64,000 nucleotides of DNA from CAWCDJ01 sp963796675 (lineage in GTDB: Bacteria; Acidobacteriota; Terriglobia; Bryobacterales; Bryobacteraceae): positions 496,001-560,000 of the forward strand of contig CAWCMS010000002.1 of assembly GCA_963796675.1 (NCBI GenBank), given 5' to 3'. This document shows positions 16,366 through 24,006 of this stretch, in pieces. The notes beneath the pieces were generated by a model that was not told the DNA's origin, did not search any database, and saw only the letters and a program-made list of their open reading frames with translations. Position numbers and translations under genes: made by a program. Positions within the stretch are counted from its first letter, which is position 1, and each line of letters opens with the position of its first letter.

Positions 16366-17349
16366 ATGCATAGCGCCTTCCAGCTCGTCGGGGCCGACCG
16401 CACTCTGCAGGTCTTCGGCGTCCGCCTGATCGGGGTGAGCGCCCTCAACGGCAAGCGGCTGCTCTTCACGCTGGTTCTGATCCTGGTCCTGCTGGTTGTG
16501 CGGTGGATACTCCGCCGCATGTCGCGCCTCGCTTTCGGCCGCCGCCAGGGTCAGGCCGAGTTCTGGCGCCGCCAGGGTGTTCAGGTCGTCTCCACCCTCT
16601 TCCTCATCATCGGCCTCATCTCCATCTGGTTCAGCGACACCACCGCTCTCGGTTCCGCCTTCGCGTTCATTACGGCCGGCCTCGCGATTGCTTCGCAGCG
16701 CGTCATCACCGCCATCTCCGGCTACCTCATCATCCTTCGCGGCAAGACCTTCCGAGTCGGCGACCGCATCGTGATGGGCGGCGTCCGCGGCGACGTCATC
16801 GACCTCGGCTTCTTCCAGACCACCCTCATGGAAATGGGCCAGCCGCCCTCCGTCCAGGACGCTCCTCCTTCCATGTGGGTGCAGGGACGCCAATACACCG
16901 GCCGCATCGTCACCCTCACGAACGACAAGATCTTCGACAATCCCGTCTATAACTACACCCGCGAATTCCCCTTCATCTGGGAAGAGTTGAACCTGCCCGT
17001 CCCCTACGATGCCGACCGCCGCGCCGCCGAGCAGATCATCCTCGAAGCTGCCGAGCGACACACCACCAGGATTAACGAACTGAGCGAGGCGTCCCTCCGG
17101 GAGCTCGAGCGCCGCTACTTCGTCCGCCGCACCGCCATCCAGCCTCACGTTTACTTTCGTCTGACCGATAACTGGGTGGAGATGACCGTGCGCTTTGTCG
17201 CCGAGGAGTATGGCGTCCGCGAGGTCAAAGACCAGATGAGCCGCGAAATCCTCGATCGCTTCGAGCAGGCGGGCATCGTCATCGCCTCAAGCACGATTGT
17301 GGTTTCCGGCATGCCCGAGATCCATGTGCGTACGAACGAAGATCACTGA
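16366..17349 (+). CDS. MscS-family small-conductance mechanosensitive channel
   Basis: The 327-residue protein has hydrophobic helices at about residues 27-45, 66-85 and 88-120. The last is the pore helix, and it runs into the MscS beta domain (ISGYLIILRGKTFRVGDRIVMGGVRGDVIDLGFFQTTL). The C-terminal alpha/beta part ends near residue 320. These channels open on membrane tension to release solutes in osmotic downshock. A stretch of about 25 residues in the beta domain (about 160-185, PPSVQDAPPSMWVQGRQYTG) is longer than in E. coli MscS and may alter gating. Confidence 0.9.
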   Translation: MHSAFQLVGADRTLQVFGVRLIGVSALNGKRLLFTLVLILVLLVVRWILRRMSRLAFGRRQGQAEFWRRQGVQVVSTLFLIIGLISIWFSDTTALGSAFAFITAGLAIASQRVITAISGYLIILRGKTFRVGDRIVMGGVRGDVIDLGFFQTTLMEMGQPPSVQDAPPSMWVQGRQYTGRIVTLTNDKIFDNPVYNYTREFPFIWEELNLPVPYDADRRAAEQIILEAAERHTTRINELSEASLRELERRYFVRRTAIQPHVYFRLTDNWVEMTVRFVAEEYGVREVKDQMSREILDRFEQAGIVIASSTIVVSGMPEIHVRTNEDH

Positions 17350-17458
17350 GCGTTCAGCGCCGCTGGTTCGCTGCTTCCCGGATGGCTTCGCCCAGAGCAC
17401 CACCCAAGAGATGTGTACAATTCGAATTACCGGCGCTACACTCAGGACGGGAGGAAGT

Positions 17459-18709
17459 ATGTCCACTCGCGATACCGGCCACTCCGGCGTAAGACCAAGG
17501 ACCGCCGTCTTGACCCGGGGCTTCGATCCCAGCCTCTCTTTCGGCTCCGCGCGGCCTGCCGTCTTCCGCAGCTCCACTTACGTGTTCCCCAGCCCGGAGG
17601 ATGCCGAGCACGCCTTTTCCGTACTGGCCGGCAGGGTGCCGCCAGCCGAGGGCGAGCGCGCCGACCTCATCTACTCGCGTTTCTCCCACCCCAACTCCGA
17701 GATCCTCGAAGACCAGATCGTCCCGCTCGAGCCCGGCGCCGCCGATGCTGCCGTCTTCAATTCCGGCATGGCCGCGATCATGACCGCGTGTTTCGCCTTC
17801 ATGCGGCCGGCGAGTTCCATCGTCTACACCACGCCACTTTACGGTGGCACTACGGGCCTGATCCACAGTTTCATCGAACCGTTCGGCATGCGGGGCATTC
17901 CCGTCGCTTCCGGAGACACCGCCGGTCTCGAAGAGGCGATTCTAGCCGCGCCGGATTGCGCCATCGTCTTCCTGGAGACTCCGGCCAACCCGACCCTCAT
18001 CATGACCGATATCGAACGGGCCGCCGAGGCCGTCCAGAAGCATCCCGGCCACCCGGTCCTGATGGTCGATAACACCTTCCTCGGACCCACGTTCCAGCAC
18101 CCGCTGCTGCTCGGCGCCGACATCACGCTCTACTCCGCGACGAAGTACCTTTCCGGCTTCAGCGACATGGTGGCCGGTGTGGCGCTGGCCCGCGACGCCG
18201 CCGCGATTCAGAAGATCCGCGCCAAACGCGGGATGTTCGGCAACATCCTCCAGCCCGATGAATGCTGGATGCTCGACGGCCGCCTCCCCACCGTGGCCCT
18301 CCGCATGAACCGCCAGAGCAAGAACGCACAGCGCATCGCCGAGGCATTGCAAGGCCACCGGCTGCTGGAGCGCATCATCTATCCCACGCTCTTCACCGAT
18401 CCCGAGCAGAAGCGGATCTTCGAAAAGCAGTGCGCCTACCCCGGCGGTATCTTCTCCTTGGTGTTCAAAGGCGGCAAGGAGGCTGCGTTCGACTTCCTGC
18501 GTCATGTCCGCGTGGCGCGCAACGCAGTTTCGTTGGGAGGCGTGGAGACCCTGACGTGCCATCCGAAGAGCACGACTCACTCCGGCATGTCCGAGGCGGA
18601 GCTCTCCGAATCCGGCGTTACCGACGGCTTGGTCCGCGTCTCGGTCGGGATCGAGGACTGGCGCGACCTGCTCGCCGACTTCGAACAAGCGCTGGCCCAA
18701 GTCGGCTAA
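17459..18709 (+). CDS. Cys/Met-metabolism PLP enzyme (methionine gamma-lyase / cystathionine gamma-synthase-like)
   Basis: The 416-residue protein belongs to the transsulfuration family. PLP lysine 229 lies in YSATKYLSG, Asp204 in MVDNTF stacks under the cofactor ring, and the substrate region YSRFSHPNSEILEDQI is conserved. The enzyme should make or cleave C-S bonds of cystathionine, homocysteine or methionine. Sequence alone cannot separate synthase from lyase. I chose the ATG at 17459 (GGGAGGAAG ribosome-binding site) over an upstream in-frame start that would overlap the MscS gene. Confidence 0.9.
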   Translation: MSTRDTGHSGVRPRTAVLTRGFDPSLSFGSARPAVFRSSTYVFPSPEDAEHAFSVLAGRVPPAEGERADLIYSRFSHPNSEILEDQIVPLEPGAADAAVFNSGMAAIMTACFAFMRPASSIVYTTPLYGGTTGLIHSFIEPFGMRGIPVASGDTAGLEEAILAAPDCAIVFLETPANPTLIMTDIERAAEAVQKHPGHPVLMVDNTFLGPTFQHPLLLGADITLYSATKYLSGFSDMVAGVALARDAAAIQKIRAKRGMFGNILQPDECWMLDGRLPTVALRMNRQSKNAQRIAEALQGHRLLERIIYPTLFTDPEQKRIFEKQCAYPGGIFSLVFKGGKEAAFDFLRHVRVARNAVSLGGVETLTCHPKSTTHSGMSEAELSESGVTDGLVRVSVGIEDWRDLLADFEQALAQVG

Positions 18710-18796
18710 TCTTCCGGCCTGGCGGGGCGGAGTAAAGCGTCCTTCGCCGTCCGTTCGCTACAATTGTATTTAGACCACTTCTCTTAAGGAACTCCC

Positions 18797-21430
18797 GTGA
18801 CAGGCAACCAAATCCGCCGGCGCTTTCTCGACTTCTTTGCCGAAAGAGGCCACCGCGTGGTGCGCAGCTCCTCGCTCGTGCCCGCTAATGACCCCACGCT
18901 GCTGTTCACCAACGCGGGCATGAACCAGTTCAAGGACGTTTTCCTTGGCCTGGAGAAGCGCGATTACAGCCGCGCCGCCAGCTCCCAGAAGTGCGTTCGC
19001 GCCGGGGGCAAACATAACGATCTCGAAAACGTGGGCTACACCCGCCGGCACCACACCTTCTTCGAGATGCTCGGCAATTTTTCGTTCGGCGACTATTTCA
19101 AAGCCGACGCCATTCGCTTTGCCTGGGATCTGATCACGAAAGACTACGGCCTGCCCAAAGACAAGCTGTATGTGACCGTCTTCCGCGAAGACGATGAAGC
19201 CGAAGAGCTCTGGCAGTCGGTCGCCGGTGTATCGAAGGACCGCATTTTCCGCCTGGACGAAAAGGACAATTTCTGGCAGATGGGCGACACCGGCCCCTGC
19301 GGTCCCTGCTCGGAGATCCACTACGACCTCGGCGTGGAAGCCGCCGATCCCGGGCGGGAGCACGAGCAGTTCCCCAGCGATGCCGGGGGCCGCTTCGTCG
19401 AAATCTGGAACCTCGTCTTTATGCAGTTCGATCGCGACGCCTCCGGCAAGCTCTCGCCGCTGCCGCGCCCGTCCATCGACACCGGCATGGGCCTCGAGCG
19501 CGTTGCCGCGGTCCTGCAGGGCAAACTCTCGAACTACGAGACCGACCTCATCTACCCGATCATCGAGAACGCTGCCGGCCTCTGGAATGTCACGCCCGGG
19601 ACAGACAATCGCGTGGACACGGCGCTCCGCATCGCCGCCGACCATGCCCGCGCCACCGCGTTCCTGATTCACGACGGCGTGATTCCATCGAACGACGGCC
19701 GCGGTTACGTGCTCCGCAAGATCATGCGCCGCGCCATGCGCAACGCGCGCCTGGTCGGCGTCGAGGATCCGTTCCTGTACAAGCTCACCGGCTTCGTGGC
19801 CGAGCACATGCAGGAGGCCTATCCCGAAATGCTCGAAAGCGTGCAGCGCGTGGCCCGCGTCGTGAAGGACGAAGAGCATCGCTACGCCACCACGTTCCTC
19901 GAGGCCGAGAAGCAGTTCAACGCCTCGATCCAGGGGCTGGGGAACGTCATCCCCGGGGCCGTCGCTTTTAAGCTTTACGACACCTACGGGCTCGCGCTCG
20001 ACGAGCAGGAGGATATGGCCCGCGAGCACGGTCTGGCCATCGATCAGGCCGGCTTCAGCCAGGAGATGGAGCGGCAGCGCGAGCGCGCCCGCGCCAGCTG
20101 GAAGGGCGCCGAGAAGGGCGCGATCGTCCCGGCATACCAGAAGCTGCTCGAACAGGGGCGCACCAGGTTCCTCGGCTACAGCGATCTCGAAGCCACCTCG
20201 CGCGTAATCGGCCTGCTGATCGAAAAGCAGCCGGTCGAAGAGGTGCCCGAAGGCGTCCACGCCGAACTGGTTTTCGACCAGACGCCCTTTTACGCCGAAA
20301 CGGGCGGCCAGGTGGGCGACCGCGGCGCTCTCTATTCGGATAGCGGCGAAAAGGTGGCCGACGTGCTCTCCACGTTCCCCGGCGTCCCCGGCCTCTCCGT
20401 GCACCGCATCGCGGTGCAGGCACCGATCCGCGTAGGCGACCTGCTGCGCGCCGAAGTAGCCGCTCCGCTGCGCGACGCCACGCGCCGCAACCATACCGCT
20501 ACGCACCTGCTCCATGCCTCGCTGCGCCAGGTGCTCGGCACCCACGTAAAGCAGGCCGGCAGCGTAGTGGAACCCGGCCGCCTGCGCTTCGACTTCACCC
20601 ACTATGCGGCCATGGACCGCTCCGAAATCGAGGAAGTCGAGCGCCTCATGAACGACGAGGTGCTGAAGAACATCTCGGTCGAGACCACCATCATGCCGCT
20701 CGACCAGGCGTTGACCACCGGCGCCATGGCGCTGTTCGGCGAAAAGTACGGCGAAGAGGTGCGCGTGGTTTCCGTGCCCGGTTTCAGCCGCGAGCTATGC
20801 GGCGGCACGCATGTGCGCCGCACCGGCGATATCGGACTTTGCAAGATCGTCTATGAGGGCAGCATCTCGGCCGGCGTGCGCCGCATCGAAGCGATCACCG
20901 GCGATACTGCGTTGAAGCAATACCAGGAGTCGAGCGGCGCTCTCCGCCGCGTCGCCGAAATGGTGCGCGCCTCAGAGCCCGAGTTGATCGACCACATCGA
21001 GAAGCTTCTCTCGAATGAGCGAGCCCTCGAAAAACAGGTCGAGCAGCTCAAGAATAAGGTGGCGCAATCGGCCGCCGGCGACCTGGAATCCCGTGCCCGC
21101 AGCGTCAAGGAATCGCGCGTGGTGGCCGCGCGGCTCGATGGCATGGATCGCCAGCAGATGCGCGCTTTGGCCGATTCCCTGCGCAACAAGTGGAAGAGCG
21201 CCGTGGTGGTTCTGGCCTCGGCCGACGACGGCAATGTGTCGATCGTCTCCGCTGTCACGAAAGACCTCGCGGGCAAAGTGCATGCCGGCAAGCTGGTTTC
21301 CGCCGTGGCGCAGGCTGTCGGCGGCAAAGGCGGCGGCCGTCCCGATATGGCCGAAGGCGGCGGCAAGGATCCGGCCGCGCTCGATGGCGCCCTGGAGACG
21401 GTCTATCGCGATGTGGAATCCAAGCTGTAG
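18797..21430 (+). CDS. alaS: Alanyl-tRNA synthetase
   Basis: The 877-residue enzyme charges tRNA-Ala. It has the class II catalytic core at the N terminus (FTNAGMNQFKDVFLG, GDTGPCGPCSEIHYD), a tRNA-binding middle, the editing domain with zinc-binding RNHTATHLLHASL and CGGTHVRRTGDIG, and a C-terminal coiled-coil plus DHHA1 domain with glycine-rich end (GGKGGGRPDMAEGGG). Length is typical. The start is a GTG at 18797 after TAAGGAA. The ypdA gene follows 26 bases later and is probably cotranscribed. Confidence 0.98.
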   Translation: MTGNQIRRRFLDFFAERGHRVVRSSSLVPANDPTLLFTNAGMNQFKDVFLGLEKRDYSRAASSQKCVRAGGKHNDLENVGYTRRHHTFFEMLGNFSFGDYFKADAIRFAWDLITKDYGLPKDKLYVTVFREDDEAEELWQSVAGVSKDRIFRLDEKDNFWQMGDTGPCGPCSEIHYDLGVEAADPGREHEQFPSDAGGRFVEIWNLVFMQFDRDASGKLSPLPRPSIDTGMGLERVAAVLQGKLSNYETDLIYPIIENAAGLWNVTPGTDNRVDTALRIAADHARATAFLIHDGVIPSNDGRGYVLRKIMRRAMRNARLVGVEDPFLYKLTGFVAEHMQEAYPEMLESVQRVARVVKDEEHRYATTFLEAEKQFNASIQGLGNVIPGAVAFKLYDTYGLALDEQEDMAREHGLAIDQAGFSQEMERQRERARASWKGAEKGAIVPAYQKLLEQGRTRFLGYSDLEATSRVIGLLIEKQPVEEVPEGVHAELVFDQTPFYAETGGQVGDRGALYSDSGEKVADVLSTFPGVPGLSVHRIAVQAPIRVGDLLRAEVAAPLRDATRRNHTATHLLHASLRQVLGTHVKQAGSVVEPGRLRFDFTHYAAMDRSEIEEVERLMNDEVLKNISVETTIMPLDQALTTGAMALFGEKYGEEVRVVSVPGFSRELCGGTHVRRTGDIGLCKIVYEGSISAGVRRIEAITGDTALKQYQESSGALRRVAEMVRASEPELIDHIEKLLSNERALEKQVEQLKNKVAQSAAGDLESRARSVKESRVVAARLDGMDRQQMRALADSLRNKWKSAVVVLASADDGNVSIVSAVTKDLAGKVHAGKLVSAVAQAVGGKGGGRPDMAEGGGKDPAALDGALETVYRDVESKL

Positions 21431-21456
21431 CGGCCGCGTCGACTGGAGCCACTTCT

Positions 21457-22437
21457 ATGCCTGAATCTTTCGATGCCCTGGTGATCGGCGCCGGTCCCAC
21501 CGGGCTTGCGTGCGGCATCGAGCTGCAGAATCGCGGCGTCCGCACCGTCCTCATCGAAAAAGGTTGCGTAGTGAACTCGATCTATCACTACCCGACCAAT
21601 ATGACCTTCTTCACCACGCCGGAGCTGCTGGAGATCGGCAACATTCCGATGACCAGCCTGAACGACAAGCCTAACCGTACCGAAGCGCTCAAATATTATC
21701 GCCGCGTGGCCGATCACTACCACCTGGACATTCGCCAGTACGAGCGGGTAGACCGTATCTCGGGGCAGGACAATGCTTTCGAAGTATTTACCACAGATCG
21801 CCTGGGGTGCGCCCACACTTACCGCGCCCGCAAGATTGTCCTGGCGACGGGTTATTATGATGTTCCGAACCGTCTGAACGTCCCGGGAGAAGACCTGGAT
21901 AAGGTACTGCATTATTACAAAGAGCCTCATCCGTACTACAACCACGACGTGGCAGTGATCGGCGCCAAGAATTCCGCCGCCATCGCCGCGCTCGAGTTAT
22001 GGTGGAGCGGAGCGCGGGTGACGCTGATCCACCGCGGTGCCGCTATCTCCGACAAGGTCAAGTATTGGATCAAGCCCAACGTCGAGAACCGTATTAAGAA
22101 CGGAGAAATTCGCGGTTATTTCCATTCGCAGGTAGTGGAGATTCTGCCGGAATCGATCCGCCTCGCCACGCCGGAAGGCGAAGTCTCGTTAAAGAATGAT
22201 TTTGTATTTGCCTTGATCGGCTACCGCCCGGACCTGGAGTTTTTGAACGACACCGGCATCACGATCGAGCCCGATACGCAGCGCCCGCGTACCAATCCCG
22301 AAACTCTCGAAAGCGAGCGTGCTGGAATTTACCTTGCCGGTGTAATTGTTGCCGGCATGCATACCAACGAGATTTTCATTGAAAATGGACGATTTCACGG
22401 CCAATTGATCGCTGAAGACATCGCCCGGAAATCGTAA
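21457..22437 (+). CDS. ypdA: YpdA-family bacillithiol disulfide reductase (Bdr)
   Basis: The 326-residue flavoprotein has an N-terminal FAD motif (VIGAGPTGLACGIEL), the family's YHYPTNMTFFTTPELLEIG segment, and an NADPH site in which VIGAKNSAAIAALEL replaces the usual GxGxxG. This is the thioredoxin-reductase-like YpdA family, which reduces bacillithiol disulfide in Firmicutes and is also found in Bacteroidota and Acidobacteriota. There is no CxxC pair, as expected. It implies that the organism makes bacillithiol or a close thiol. The start at 21457 follows GGAGCC. Confidence 0.9.
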   Translation: MPESFDALVIGAGPTGLACGIELQNRGVRTVLIEKGCVVNSIYHYPTNMTFFTTPELLEIGNIPMTSLNDKPNRTEALKYYRRVADHYHLDIRQYERVDRISGQDNAFEVFTTDRLGCAHTYRARKIVLATGYYDVPNRLNVPGEDLDKVLHYYKEPHPYYNHDVAVIGAKNSAAIAALELWWSGARVTLIHRGAAISDKVKYWIKPNVENRIKNGEIRGYFHSQVVEILPESIRLATPEGEVSLKNDFVFALIGYRPDLEFLNDTGITIEPDTQRPRTNPETLESERAGIYLAGVIVAGMHTNEIFIENGRFHGQLIAEDIARKS

Positions 22438-22551
22438 CAAACTCTCGTTACTGTGGGTACCAGTACATCGTCTCAGTACGCCGTACGAGAGCGAACTGAA
22501 ACTCCCTGCCTGTTTCCTGTATCTAACATAGGGAAGGAAGGGGGCCCGAAG

Positions 22552-22788
22552 ATGCTTCAGTCGCTACTTAATTCGCTTTTTGGTTGTTCTCACCAACGCA
22601 CGACGTTCCCACTAACGCCCGGGCGCAAGAATGCTGGCTTTCAGGCTCCCGGTGCCGTCCGTAACGGAACCTATGTCGTCTGTCTGGATTGCGGCAAAGA
22701 GTTTGCCTACAACTGGGACCAGATGCGGGTTGGCCAGCCGGTGACGTCGCCGGTACCCGTCAGCGAGGCCCAACCAATTTTCCGCTAA
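22552..22788 (+). CDS. Small zinc-ribbon-like protein, function unknown
   Basis: The 78-residue protein has a possible metal site: a Cys-x-His pair (FGCSHQRTTFP) and a CLDCGKEFAYNW segment with a Cys-x2-Cys. It has no signal peptide or membrane helix. A strong GGGAAGGAAGGGGG ribosome-binding site just upstream supports the ATG at 22552 over an in-frame codon at 22453. I cannot name a function. Small proteins of this build are familiar in Acidobacteriota. Confidence 0.72.
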   Translation: MLQSLLNSLFGCSHQRTTFPLTPGRKNAGFQAPGAVRNGTYVVCLDCGKEFAYNWDQMRVGQPVTSPVPVSEAQPIFR

Positions 22789-22935
22789 GTTTTTTTGACG
22801 GCATACTCATATTCCGTCTCGCCGCACATCTTCTGTTTTCAGAGCATCGACGATTAACCGGGAACGGCGCGCTCAGCGCGGGCAGGTTTGTAATACTGTC
22901 GCGGAGGTGCGCTGAGACGGGCCGTCCCGGCATTT

Positions 22936-24006
22936 TTAACGCGTGATGCTGCCTAAAACCACGGGGTGCCGCGCTCCCGTAGCCGAGGGCAGATTCCCAG
23001 GGTTCCGCCGCCACGTCTGAGCTGCAAGAATCGCAAATGCGATCGCCTCTTTGGCGTCGGCGTCAATGCCGTGATCGGTCGAGGTGGAAATCGACAGATT
23101 CGGCAGTAAGGCCGCCAGGTGCCCCATAATCTGGGGGTTGTGCACGCCGCCGCCTGAGACGATCAGGTCGCCATGCACGTCGCCGATCGCGGCCGCTATG
23201 GTCGCGGCCGTCAGGACGGTTGCGGTGGCAATTAAATCCGCGGGAGGCAAACCTCTCGCCTTCAGCTTTGCCACAAATTCCGCGCCGTACTGCTCCCTGC
23301 CCGTGCTTTTTGGCGGCTTCCGCCGGTAATAAGGATCCCGCATCAGTTCTTTGAGCAGCGCGGTATCGACGCTTCCGGCTTCCGCAATTCTCCCGCCCCG
23401 GTCGCAAGTCAGCCGGCCTTTAGAGAACTCCCGTGCCAGCGCGTCAATCACCATATTTCCCGGCCCGGTGTCGAATGCCACCACATCTTCGGGCGCCGCT
23501 TTCGGTGGAATTACCGTAATATTCGCAATTCCGCCGATATTCAGCGCGATGCGCGTGCGTTTGGGATGCCGGAAAAGCAGGTAATCGACAAAAGGTACCA
23601 GCGGTGCGCCCTGTCCGCCGGCTGCGATATCGCGCGAGCGGAAATTCGATACGACCGGTGCGCCGGTTCGTTCCACGATCACCGCGGGTTCGCCGAGTTG
23701 CAGGGTATTGGAGCGCCCTTCGTGAAAGACCGTCTGGCCATGGCAGCCGATCAGTTCCACGGCTCCCCATCGTTTCACGGCGCGGAGCACGGCGCGGGCA
23801 TAGAGTTCCGCGAGGGCGAAGTTCAATCGCGAAATCGCGGCAGTATGGGTATCCGTATTCGACACCCCGAGGATCGCCTGCCGCACCGTTTCCGGGTAGG
23901 GTGTGGATTGGAATCCGATGGTTTCGACCGCGCGGCCGCGTACCTCGACGATGGCGACGTCGATGCCATCGAGCGATGTGCCGCTCATCACGCCCGCCAC
24001 TCTCAT
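22936..24006 (-). CDS. anmK: Anhydro-N-acetylmuramic acid kinase
   Basis: The 356-residue enzyme converts 1,6-anhydro-MurNAc from cell-wall turnover into MurNAc-6-phosphate. It has the family's N-terminal ATP motif (GVMSGTSLDGIDVAIVEV), substrate region NIGGIANITVIP, FDTGPGNMVID, and SGGGVHNPQIM near the C terminus. Its start overlaps the mutS stop by 4 bases, so it is read as the second gene of a mutS-anmK operon. It fits with the lytic transglycosylase at 37189, which makes anhydro-muropeptides. Confidence 0.96.
   Translation of the reverse strand: MRVAGVMSGTSLDGIDVAIVEVRGRAVETIGFQSTPYPETVRQAILGVSNTDTHTAAISRLNFALAELYARAVLRAVKRWGAVELIGCHGQTVFHEGRSNTLQLGEPAVIVERTGAPVVSNFRSRDIAAGGQGAPLVPFVDYLLFRHPKRTRIALNIGGIANITVIPPKAAPEDVVAFDTGPGNMVIDALAREFSKGRLTCDRGGRIAEAGSVDTALLKELMRDPYYRRKPPKSTGREQYGAEFVAKLKARGLPPADLIATATVLTAATIAAAIGDVHGDLIVSGGGVHNPQIMGHLAALLPNLSISTSTDHGIDADAKEAIAFAILAAQTWRRNPGNLPSATGARHPVVLGSITR

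Noticed and set aside
18770..20602. Long open frame of about 610 codons antisense to alaS
   Set aside because: It runs opposite the conserved catalytic and editing domains of alaS, and its sequence is Gly/Ala/Arg/His-rich without domains. High GC content makes such antisense frames common.
22789..22935. Possible small RNA or terminator after the zinc-ribbon gene
   Set aside because: A run of seven T follows the stop codon, but no stable hairpin precedes it, and I see no conserved structure.
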